Assembly: GCA_900554845.1 (NCBI GenBank)
Contig: USIY01000068.1
Span: 1-9,865, forward strand
Reading direction: 5' to 3'
Origin: an uncultured Bacteroidales bacterium
Lineage (GTDB): Bacteria > Bacteroidota > Bacteroidia > Bacteroidales > Muribaculaceae
Length of the DNA: 9,865 nucleotides
This document shows, one piece after another, positions 1-6,913 of this stretch (within the stretch, counting starts at the first letter, position 1; the number at the start of each line of letters is the position of its first letter). Both the position numbers and the translations under genes were made by a program. The notes under the pieces were generated by a model. It was not told where the DNA came from, did no database searches, and saw only the letters and a program-made list of their open reading frames with translations.

Positions 1-1
1 G

Positions 2-82
2 AACATGCAGCGGCGCCTCGGCAACTCCGTCGCCGCCCAGACCGCCGCCGCCCTCATAGTCGGTTATACCGGGAAAGCTTAG
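2..82 (+). CDS. C-terminal end of an unidentified protein (partial)
   Basis: An open frame enters from the left edge and ends at TAG (80-82), giving 26 residues that close with GNSVAAQTAAALIVGYTGKA. Codons are GC-rich (many GCC), as in a real Bacteroidales gene, and the stop lies exactly against the stop of the minus-strand giant gene, as is common for convergent neighbours. I do not recognise the protein. The string RRLGNSV followed by a hydrophobic helix near the C-terminus faintly resembles motif X of cytosine-C5 DNA methyltransferases (GNSV), but 26 residues cannot establish this. There is no room for a terminator between this gene and the next. Confidence 0.5.
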   Translation, partial: NMQRRLGNSVAAQTAAALIVGYTGKA

Positions 83-3000
83 AACCTCTCGTTGTCGAAT
101 TGCTTCTTGACCACGTGGCAGAAAGATATCCGCGGAGCCTTGTCCACAAGCATGCAGGCCTTGCGGTAATGGGCTTGCGCCTGCTCTTTGTCGCCTTTGC
201 GGGACATCAGCCGGGCGAGCTCGAACTCGCGTAGCGACACGAGGTCGATCTCATTCGTGTTCCTTTCGATCAGTTTGTCCGTAACGGTATCCCAGGTCCT
301 GAACACTTCGAAACCGAGTTTCTCATTGCCCATGCGGAAATATATCACACTGCGCAAAAGGGCATTGAAATAGAGATCCATCTCTCCTTCGGTCAGAAGG
401 ACACCGAGTTCCGCGTCTCCATACGTCTCGGGATCATACTCCGGATAGCCGGATTCATAATCGCCGCCATCGTCCATGGCCATCTCCAGATATGCAAGTG
501 CCTTCTCATGCATTCCGGCATAAGTGAACACGCTCGCCACCACCCAGAAGTTGGTGTTGCTTATAAATTCCTCATCTATGTCGTTCTCGGGAATTGTCAG
601 GAAATAATCAGCCGCTTCCTTGAACTCACCCCTGTAACGACAAAGCCTGATTTTTTCGAATACCCAGTACTTGTATATCTCGTCCTTTTTCTCAAGATTC
701 CTGTCCACAATCTTCTCAGCCTCGGCGTGCCGGCCAGCGCCTCTCAACAGAGTCACATAAGCGTACTCTAAACCATACCGATTCCCGGCGTCGTTGTCCT
801 CATAAAAACGAATCACGGCGTCTACACCCTGTGTTTCATCAAGATGTTCCATATAGAATAGCACGGAGCTCGCCGACGGCTCCAGACCGGCGTCAACATA
901 CATCGGATACAACAGGTCGGAAGTATCACGGCCAAATTCGCTGTTGGAAACATAATCAAGTATTTCTTCCAGCCTCTGTAATACTTCATCACTTACCATA
1001 CCCTTTTTCAACAACGGTGACAGAAGTTCGAAATAACTGCTGAAATATTGATCGATCCATGTTGTACGGTAAAGCCGTTCCATTACTTTTATCAGCACTC
1101 TGTCGCGCCATGGCGCACCCGTCAACTTTTTGACAAAGTCGGCCATGACCTGCGTCTTTCGCAGATCAAAAAGATTTATATTCTCAAGCTTTCGGATCTC
1201 AAATTCCTCAGCAGAAGCTACATTCTCCTCAAAGAACCTCTGCAATTCGGCAAACTTGGCGTCTATCATTTCCTGAGAGGCCATATCGCATTCCGGCAGC
1301 AGAAGGAATCGGGCAATAAGCCGTAACCTTTGGTCACCCTCGCTGAATTCCGACATATAACGGGTCAGTATACGCCGGGTAAGCGCCGCTAACTTTCCAC
1401 TCCTGTTTTTCACAGCCACGAAGTTGCAGCAGACTATGAAGCTTTCATACTCCGGCTTATGCTCCAATTGTTTCTCCGCATTGGCATCGATATCCTCCTC
1501 AATCCCGAAGTCGATGACATACTCGCTTATGGTGTCCATATGCCGTTTCAACTGCATCCGGATGTGGTCTTTGTCCTCAATTGCCCTTGTACTCATGAAC
1601 CTGACAATCAGATCTCGAACCGACGCCCTGTGCTCCGGTTGTCCCGTCATTATCTTGGCACGCAAGTATTCATATTGGGTCAGAAAATCTTTGCCGTCAT
1701 GCTTATCAACCATTTCAACGGCATCCTCCCAACGCCCTAATTTATAATAAGCATTCGCGAGATCTTTGGCGCAGAACCGCACCTGCTCTGCGTCGTTCTC
1801 CTTAATATTGGCCTTATAAAGCTCTTCCATCAGCGCGACATACTTACCGTATTCATCGTCTGGCGTTCCTCCCATAGAATGTCTGGAAAGACAGGAATTG
1901 ATAAGGTTATACCTGATTATACGGTCCTTTGGCTTGTAATCGTGAGCCAAACGGAAGTATCTGATTATCTTGTCCAGATTGGCGATATGTTCTTCCCCAA
2001 AATATCGTCCGGCAATTTTGCCCAGACTAACCGCAAGCGAATTATAATCCGCGGCAATCATATCTTTGGGGTCGTCGGCTTTGATTCTGCCGGAGATCAT
2101 TTCCTCAGCGGCGGCTATTCCCTCTTTTATCCTGCGGCACTCAAGATATGATTTATAAAGATATTTCAGCGTGATGTTCTCATCAAAATTCTTAAGGTCG
2201 CGGAAGGTTCGGATTTGACGCAGGTTCAACTCCAGAAATTCTACCGCCTTGTCATAGTCCTTGAGCTGATATGCCGCATATCCGGCACGGTAAGAGGCAT
2301 AGGCTTTCCCTGACTCTTCTTCCGCCAGACGGCCATATTCTTCATAAGCCGTCATGGCTCCCTCCCAGTATTCCAATGCATATAGAACATCTCCGATTGC
2401 CTCCGCCGCATTGCCTATAAGTTTGTCGCCGGCTTTCATCCTTCGGTAAGCTTCACCTACATTTTCCTTTATACGATGAATGTCATTGGGATAGATAAGG
2501 GCTTCGGCAATATATTCTATATTGCATTTAGCCCCCAAAGAGCCTTGTATCTCGCCAAGGAATCTGTCATAGTCCTTCTTCTTTGTAAACTTATCCATTT
2601 CCGGATTCAGACAATCGGCATAAAGTTTTGCAAATTCACTGTAACCTATGGGAACGTTGTGAAATTTCCTGCTAAGATTTATATACCGTTCCGCCCCTTC
2701 GAAGTCACGGAGTCTTGCCGACGTTATGGCGAGATCGCAATAGAGTAGTCCGCCATAAACTTCCTGCAGTTCTTTTTCCGTAAGATTCCCTACGGTTCTG
2801 AGCAGTTTCTCATGTATGTTGCGAATAGTTTCGGCATTGGATATAATTGGCAACTCAGTGTTTCTGCCCAACAATCTGTCTATCGAATCCTCAAGATTAT
2901 TCTCGTCCCACAAATCAATGAAATCGACAGTCTTTTCAGAGTCGTTCCAAAAATCAAGCATCTTCTTCTTAGCCTTCCGGGAAACAGGAAGATGCCGTAT

Positions 3001-5151
3001 CATGTTGTTGACGGTCTTGACATCCTCCGCCGTTCCGAATCCACCTACAATCACCTTAATATATAACAGCAAAATGTTGTCATCCATAAGGGGCGCCAGC
3101 ATCAAGGTCCTGAATGTCACGACCCCGGACAGCCGGACATTGTTTTCCTTAAGAATATGTAGATCGCCGTAAATGTCACGATGATGTGGGCCTCCATTGA
3201 AAAATAAAGTCACCTTAAGCCATGGAACAACTTTACGGAACTGCCTCATGGCTATCAGCTGACGGACGATCTCGGCGTAACATACGCTTATTCGAGGGGC
3301 TAAAGAATCATTGAGATTTTTTATCCCCGTCAACGCCGCCACAAGCATAAACAACCGTCCCTCTTCTGCGACCATTGCCTTCTTGGCTTGCCTGCTGAGA
3401 TTCTTGAATTGTTTTTGAGCATAATTCAGGATGCCTTCACGAATCCGCTTTTCTTCCGATTCATCCAAGGGATATCGGCTTACAACGGCATCCGTAAATA
3501 TTCCCGGCTTAAGTCTCATTCTGCCCCCTGACACCTCCACAAACTCTTCCAGGGCGTTGAAGAGAGCGGCCCATTCCACAGGCTTCAGCTTCAGGAAGTC
3601 AACCAAATCTTCCTCGCGCATGCCATAGAAACTGAGCCGCAGAATGTTCAGAAAGTCCGACACGGTTTTATCCCCAAAGTCCCCCTCGACCCTCTTCAGG
3701 ACTACATTCAGAAACGATTCCATGTCGGGGGCGTCGAGATAACCCGCCATGAAATCATCGAGTTGCTCGTATACGCCGTATTGCAGAAGCTCATTGAGGA
3801 AGATGCGTAGGACGCCCGGATTTCCAAGCTTCCGGTCGTTGGCTATGGCCGCACGTTGTGAGACGGTCAATCCCTTCGCGAAATTACGGAGATAGGCGGC
3901 GGTCAATGACATTTTCTGAGACTCGCTCAACGGGACAAGATCATTATGACTATAATCATCTCTGCCGGAGGTGAAATCGTCAAACTGCTCCTCATCGGAC
4001 CCGAGCAGCAGCACCTTTCGTTCTTCATCAAGGATATCATTGAGCCACAGTAGATTCCTGTCGGTTTTATTCCGCAGCTTGTCAACACCGTCAAGGATCC
4101 AGAGCAAACGTACATTATATTCCTCGGAAAGTTTCTTCAATATCGGCGCGACATTCACCTTCTGCTCATCGGGAATATTAAGGTCCGGAGTCTCCAATTC
4201 GCTGAAATTTCTGCACAGCTCATACACAAGAGCCCGGCGACACATTTCGGCGGAATTGATTTCGTTGCCGATCATGGTATGGACGGCAATATATTCTTTA
4301 CATTTGGGAGACGTTGTCAAGCCTTTCCTCCAGTAGTTTGCGACAAAAGTCGACTTCCCGGCGCCTGCAGGTGCTTCAAGTATAATAACCTTTTCATCGT
4401 CGTCATCAATAAGAGATTCGTTGACAGAGGTAGTGCGCGGAACATATATCTTTCTCAACCGTGCGACGGCGGCGTCATGGTTCGACATTATCAGGTCCAT
4501 TCGCGACATCTCTTCTTCGGCTGGGTAGAGAGTGTCGAGAGTGGTCATCAGCGCTTCCGTCACCATCTTCCCGAGTTGCTTGAGGGATGTGTAATCCGCG
4601 ACGGAGCATTTCCCCTCGGCGGCGGCCTTGCGCACCGCGGCCTTCAGTTTCTCGCGCTTCTCGGCGTTCGCGCTGCCCTTCTTGTCAAGGAACTTTTTCG
4701 GCACTGAGCGCAACGGTCTGATGAAGAAGTGGGAATAAGTCTGTTCCGGATAATCCAGAACCCCATAGAGCATCTCCATTTCAGTTATGCTCTTGCCTTG
4801 GGCCAACCCTTCGCGAACATGAGGGAAACGGTTGTACAGGCGTTCGTCAAAATTGCTCTCGGCGGCCGTCGGAACCCAACCGTAACGGCCTCCGATCAAG
4901 CCGATAAAGAAAGGTCTCGTGCGCGAGATCTCGTCCATGCAGATTTCAATCACCTTTCCCGATTTTGACTCTTCCTCCGTAATTCCCCAGCGGAGATCCA
5001 GCACCGTCAGATCCACATTCCGGCGACGAAACTCGCTTCGGACCGCAGGAAAAATCTTTTTTACAAGATAGTCTCGCTCCGCCTGCATGTCGGCGAACGT
5101 TGACGACAGAAATACTCTTACTTCTCGAGATGCGGCAATGTCTGAATTCAT
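79..5151 (-). CDS. DUF4062-STAND NTPase-TPR giant protein (NLR-like, candidate defence sensor)
   Basis: A 1690-residue soluble protein. Residues 11-95 are a DUF4062 domain (RVFLSSTFADMQAERDYL at 12-29, LDLRWGITEEE at 51-61, GLIGGRYGWVP at 84-94), as in nephrocystin-3 and many bacterial STAND proteins. A P-loop NTPase follows: Walker A APAGAGKST (260-268, K266), Walker B LLWILDGVD (349-357, D354 and D357), then a hydrophobic strand ending in GSD (near 380-386), possibly a sensor. The C-terminal part from about 900 is helical with TPR-like units, e.g. around 907-975, 1465-1490 and 1645-1675. STAND proteins use such repeats to sense a ligand, then oligomerise with ATP and activate the N-terminal domain, so defence against phage is a reasonable inference and not shown here. 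The start is ATG at 5151: the frame extends to a TTG at 5202, but that TTG is the -33 box of the promoter. The gene is divergent from a toxin-antitoxin pair, and its stop overlaps that of the convergent plus-strand gene. Confidence 0.9.
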   Translation of the reverse strand: MNSDIAASREVRVFLSSTFADMQAERDYLVKKIFPAVRSEFRRRNVDLTVLDLRWGITEEESKSGKVIEICMDEISRTRPFFIGLIGGRYGWVPTAAESNFDERLYNRFPHVREGLAQGKSITEMEMLYGVLDYPEQTYSHFFIRPLRSVPKKFLDKKGSANAEKREKLKAAVRKAAAEGKCSVADYTSLKQLGKMVTEALMTTLDTLYPAEEEMSRMDLIMSNHDAAVARLRKIYVPRTTSVNESLIDDDDEKVIILEAPAGAGKSTFVANYWRKGLTTSPKCKEYIAVHTMIGNEINSAEMCRRALVYELCRNFSELETPDLNIPDEQKVNVAPILKKLSEEYNVRLLWILDGVDKLRNKTDRNLLWLNDILDEERKVLLLGSDEEQFDDFTSGRDDYSHNDLVPLSESQKMSLTAAYLRNFAKGLTVSQRAAIANDRKLGNPGVLRIFLNELLQYGVYEQLDDFMAGYLDAPDMESFLNVVLKRVEGDFGDKTVSDFLNILRLSFYGMREEDLVDFLKLKPVEWAALFNALEEFVEVSGGRMRLKPGIFTDAVVSRYPLDESEEKRIREGILNYAQKQFKNLSRQAKKAMVAEEGRLFMLVAALTGIKNLNDSLAPRISVCYAEIVRQLIAMRQFRKVVPWLKVTLFFNGGPHHRDIYGDLHILKENNVRLSGVVTFRTLMLAPLMDDNILLLYIKVIVGGFGTAEDVKTVNNMIRHLPVSRKAKKKMLDFWNDSEKTVDFIDLWDENNLEDSIDRLLGRNTELPIISNAETIRNIHEKLLRTVGNLTEKELQEVYGGLLYCDLAITSARLRDFEGAERYINLSRKFHNVPIGYSEFAKLYADCLNPEMDKFTKKKDYDRFLGEIQGSLGAKCNIEYIAEALIYPNDIHRIKENVGEAYRRMKAGDKLIGNAAEAIGDVLYALEYWEGAMTAYEEYGRLAEEESGKAYASYRAGYAAYQLKDYDKAVEFLELNLRQIRTFRDLKNFDENITLKYLYKSYLECRRIKEGIAAAEEMISGRIKADDPKDMIAADYNSLAVSLGKIAGRYFGEEHIANLDKIIRYFRLAHDYKPKDRIIRYNLINSCLSRHSMGGTPDDEYGKYVALMEELYKANIKENDAEQVRFCAKDLANAYYKLGRWEDAVEMVDKHDGKDFLTQYEYLRAKIMTGQPEHRASVRDLIVRFMSTRAIEDKDHIRMQLKRHMDTISEYVIDFGIEEDIDANAEKQLEHKPEYESFIVCCNFVAVKNRSGKLAALTRRILTRYMSEFSEGDQRLRLIARFLLLPECDMASQEMIDAKFAELQRFFEENVASAEEFEIRKLENINLFDLRKTQVMADFVKKLTGAPWRDRVLIKVMERLYRTTWIDQYFSSYFELLSPLLKKGMVSDEVLQRLEEILDYVSNSEFGRDTSDLLYPMYVDAGLEPSASSVLFYMEHLDETQGVDAVIRFYEDNDAGNRYGLEYAYVTLLRGAGRHAEAEKIVDRNLEKKDEIYKYWVFEKIRLCRYRGEFKEAADYFLTIPENDIDEEFISNTNFWVVASVFTYAGMHEKALAYLEMAMDDGGDYESGYPEYDPETYGDAELGVLLTEGEMDLYFNALLRSVIYFRMGNEKLGFEVFRTWDTVTDKLIERNTNEIDLVSLREFELARLMSRKGDKEQAQAHYRKACMLVDKAPRISFCHVVKKQFDNERF

Positions 5152-5171
5152 AAGTTCTTTTCGGATTTCTG

Positions 5172-5203
5172 CAAATTTAGATAAAAAAGAAGAAAATCCC
5201 AAT
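5172..5203 (-). promoter_or_regulatory. Bacteroidetes-type promoter of the STAND gene
   Basis: Read on the minus strand, TTG (5202-5200) is followed by exactly 20 bases and then TAAATTTG (5179-5172), a full match to the -7 consensus TAnnTTTG. Transcription would start near 5166, giving a leader of only about 15 nt before the ATG at 5151. This decides the start codon, because the in-frame TTG at 5202 would lie upstream of the transcript. Confidence 0.75.
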
Positions 5204-5246
5204 ATCTATGGATTCCAGAACAGTAAAAGATTTCCAGTTTGGAGCG

Positions 5247-5276
5247 TTTATATTTCAGAAAGAATAGCTATATTTG
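5247..5276 (+). promoter_or_regulatory. Promoter of the MNT-HEPN operon
   Basis: TATATTTG at 5269-5276 matches the -7 consensus TAnnTTTG. The -33 region is weak: TTTA at 5247-5250 is the best candidate at the right distance, while a better TTTG at 5238-5241 is too far away. Transcription should begin near 5282, about 13 nt before the ATG at 5295. The in-frame TTG at 5274 lies inside the -7 box and so cannot be the start. A weak -33 leaves room for autoregulation by the toxin-antitoxin complex, but I see no clear palindrome. Confidence 0.6.
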
Positions 5277-5294
5277 CATTCATTACAAAAAACT

Positions 5295-5600
5295 ATGAAA
5301 TTAATTGAACTGAATCTACAAAAAATCATCGACCTTTGTCATAAGCACAAGGTCAAGACATTGGCGGTCTTTGGCTCCATCCTAACGGATAGATTCAATG
5401 ATGAAAGCGATGTGGATTTGCTTGTGGATTTTGATACCACTGACCACGAGCAATGGGATTATGTATCTAATTATTTCGATTTCCGTGACTCACTGGAACG
5501 CCTTTTCGGCCGAAAAGTAGATTTGATCGAAGAAGGTGGCCTACGTAACAAATATTTCATTGCCAATGTCAACCGCACAAAACAGATGATTTATGGTTGA
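5295..5600 (+). CDS. mntA: MNT-type nucleotidyltransferase antitoxin
   Basis: A 101-residue minimal nucleotidyltransferase of the MntA family. The active-site signature GS-X10-DxD is intact: G27-S28, then D39 and D41, with the third carboxylate most likely D76 in KVDLIEE. In characterised HepT/MntA pairs (Shewanella, Aphanizomenon) the MntA enzyme uses ATP to AMPylate a tyrosine of the HEPN toxin and so silences its RNase activity. The next gene overlaps it by 8 bp, so the two are translationally coupled. ATG at 5295 is preferred over the upstream TTG because the promoter occupies that stretch. Base composition is more AT-rich than in the flanking large genes, which suggests horizontal acquisition. 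Confidence 0.9.
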   Translation: MKLIELNLQKIIDLCHKHKVKTLAVFGSILTDRFNDESDVDLLVDFDTTDHEQWDYVSNYFDFRDSLERLFGRKVDLIEEGGLRNKYFIANVNRTKQMIYG

Positions 5601-5970
5601 TGAATACATTTTAAAACATCTACAGGACGTGTTGGATGCCATCAATGATTTGGAGAGTTGTTTTGTTGGCTTCCCCAAAAGATTTGATTTGTTTGAGAAA
5701 GACATGATGCGCAGATGTGTTGTTGAGCGCAAAACCGAGATAATGGGAGAAGCCATCAACCGCATCCGAAAGAAAGATCCATCTTTTGAAATCCCTAACT
5801 CAAGAGCCATAATAGACACACGCAACCGAATTATACATGCCTACGACAATGTTAAACCTGAATTCCTATGGAGCCTTGTGGTACGTCATATTCCGGAACT
5901 CAAGAAAGACATTGTTCGAATAATTGCCGAATACGAAGAGCAGTATAAACGCGAAAACGACAATTTCTAA
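5593..5970 (+). CDS. hepT: HEPN-domain RNase toxin (HepT/DUF86 family)
   Basis: A 125-residue all-helical HEPN protein. The catalytic motif RX4HXY is intact at R77-N-R-I-I-H82-A-Y84, and GEAINRI (52-58) is the usual family segment ahead of it. HEPN toxins of this type dimerise and cleave RNA (tRNA in the characterised Aphanizomenon system). Y84 corresponds to the tyrosine that partner MntA proteins AMPylate. ATG at 5593 lies inside the end of the antitoxin gene (8-bp overlap, different frame). The order here is antitoxin then toxin, opposite to the Shewanella operon. All active residues are present, so the toxin is probably functional. Transcription ends at the hairpin at 5996-6028. Confidence 0.9.
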   Translation: MVDEYILKHLQDVLDAINDLESCFVGFPKRFDLFEKDMMRRCVVERKTEIMGEAINRIRKKDPSFEIPNSRAIIDTRNRIIHAYDNVKPEFLWSLVVRHIPELKKDIVRIIAEYEEQYKRENDNF

Positions 5971-5995
5971 GATATCCATCAGCCGGAATGCAGAA

Positions 5996-6028
5996 AAGAG
6001 GGCGTATCAAAATATGATAGGCCCTCTT
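5996..6028. terminator. Bidirectional hairpin terminator between convergent genes
   Basis: AAGAGGGC (5996-6003) pairs perfectly with GCCCTCTT (6021-6028). Inside, TATCA (6005-6009) pairs with TGATA (6015-6019) across one G/G mismatch, leaving a 5-nt loop. It lies between the HEPN stop (5970) and the vWA stop (6049), so it can serve both strands. The T-rich tail is better on the minus strand (CTCTTTTC), which favours termination of the vWA transcript. Confidence 0.75.
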
Positions 6029-6048
6029 ATTGATTGTAGTGTTAGTGG

Positions 6049-6732
6049 TTAGTTATTGAAGAACTTATCTGAGCGGCTCTTGCGGTAACTCATTTTCTCT
6101 GCTTTCGACATACATGCCTCCTCGCTCATACGGGCTGTTTCATATGCCATCATATCGTTGCTGAAGTTGGCGAACATCTTCTTGGTGCCTTCTTCGTCGG
6201 AGTTGAACGCCATCTTGTTGTCGATGTGCATTCTGCGGGAGATCATCTCCACGTCGATGTTGGCGCCGATGAAGTTGAAGGTCCATCCTATTTCCTTCAG
6301 CTGGTCGATCAGCCTCACAACTTTTTCCCAGTCATAATGCGTCGACGAGTTCTCCATGCCGTCGGTAATGATCGTCACGATACCGGTGGCGTCCTCATGG
6401 GTTGCGGCAATAGCCTTCAGCTCCACCAGAGTGGATCCTACGGCATCCAGCAACGGAGTGCATCCGTTGGGAATGTAATCCTTATCAGTCACCTGCTTCG
6501 CGTCCGCCACAGGGACGTTCTTGCAGAGATAGCGCGACTTCAGCGAACCTCCCGACTGGAAAGCATAGACGGACATCAGCACACGCTGGGTGTCGGGGTT
6601 GTCTTTCTGCAGTTGCTTGGCTACGCCGATTGTTTCGTTGCAACCGGAGATCGTGGCATTGACACAGCTGGACATGGATCCTGACTCATCCAGGATAATC
6701 AGATTGAATACGGTGGTCTTAGATTCTGACAT
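6049..6732 (-). CDS. von Willebrand factor A (vWA) domain protein
   Basis: A 227-residue single-domain vWA protein. The metal-binding MIDAS is complete: DxSxS at D15-E-S17-G-S19, T92 in GCTPLLD, and D124 in IITDGMENS. No signal peptide or membrane segment is visible, so it should be cytosolic. Bacterial cytosolic vWA proteins usually bind a partner protein through Mg2+, for example in chaperone, metal-insertion or stress complexes, but no such partner is encoded here. The last 45 residues (from about 183) are polar and helical with several Met and Lys residues. It has its own promoter, which carries two copies of the operator also found in front of the upstream Nudix regulator, so it is most likely that regulator's target. 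I do not know its specific function. Confidence 0.88.
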   Translation of the reverse strand: MSESKTTVFNLIILDESGSMSSCVNATISGCNETIGVAKQLQKDNPDTQRVLMSVYAFQSGGSLKSRYLCKNVPVADAKQVTDKDYIPNGCTPLLDAVGSTLVELKAIAATHEDATGIVTIITDGMENSSTHYDWEKVVRLIDQLKEIGWTFNFIGANIDVEMISRRMHIDNKMAFNSDEEGTKKMFANFSNDMMAYETARMSEEACMSKAEKMSYRKSRSDKFFNN

Positions 6733-6786
6733 AGTGGTAAAAATTAAGCGGAGTTACTAATACTGTTTCTTCTATTTTGAGTTTAT

Positions 6787-6804
6787 ATAACGCCTATGCG
6801 TTAT
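6787..6804. repeat. Perfect inverted repeat at the 5' end of the vWA transcript
   Basis: ATAACGC (6787-6793), a 4-nt spacer and GCGTTAT (6798-6804) form a perfect 7-bp dyad. It lies just downstream of the predicted transcription start (about 6806) and overlaps the left arm of operator A by 4 bases. It could be an mRNA 5' hairpin or the binding site of a second regulator; the sequence alone does not decide. Confidence 0.55.
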
Positions 6805-6819
6805 TTTGACGCAAAGTTA
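6801..6819. promoter_or_regulatory. Operator A: Nudix-regulator palindrome over the vWA -7 box
   Basis: TTATTTTG-ACG-CAAAGTTA, a dyad centred on ACG at 6810. Its core TTTTGACGCAAA is identical to that of the site in front of the Nudix gene. The right arm is, on the minus strand, the -7 box of the vWA promoter, so a bound protein would occlude RNA polymerase. Confidence 0.72.
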
Positions 6820-6843
6820 ATACATAAACGACTCAAATCCAAA
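6812..6843 (-). promoter_or_regulatory. Promoter of the vWA gene
   Basis: On the minus strand TTTG (6843-6840), 20 bases, then TAACTTTG (6819-6812): a perfect Bacteroidetes -33/-7 promoter. The start would be near 6806, giving a leader of about 74 nt, much longer than those of the other genes here. Operators overlap the -7 box and abut the -33 box. Confidence 0.8.
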
Positions 6844-6862
6844 TTTTGTTGCGTCAAAATTA
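6844..6862. promoter_or_regulatory. Operator B: second Nudix-regulator site upstream of the vWA -33 box
   Basis: TTTTGTTG-CGT-CAAAATTA. Read on the minus strand, GTAATTTTGACGCAA (6863-6849) is identical over 15 bases to the site in front of the Nudix gene. One arm is degenerate. Its centre (6853) is 43 bp from that of operator A, about four helical turns, so both sites face the same side of the DNA. It directly abuts the -33 box. Confidence 0.68.
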
Positions 6863-6913
6863 CACATTGTTTTAAAATAATTTGCAAGTCTTTAAATATC
6901 AGATAAATATTTT

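Noticed and set aside
2..82. Cytosine-C5 methyltransferase C-terminus (GNSV motif X)
   Set aside because: Only 26 residues are visible and the usual proline after GNSV is absent; the resemblance is too weak to name the gene.
4279..4707. Plus-strand open frames within the STAND gene
   Set aside because: They lie antisense to intact DUF4062 and P-loop domains and have no recognisable protein features.
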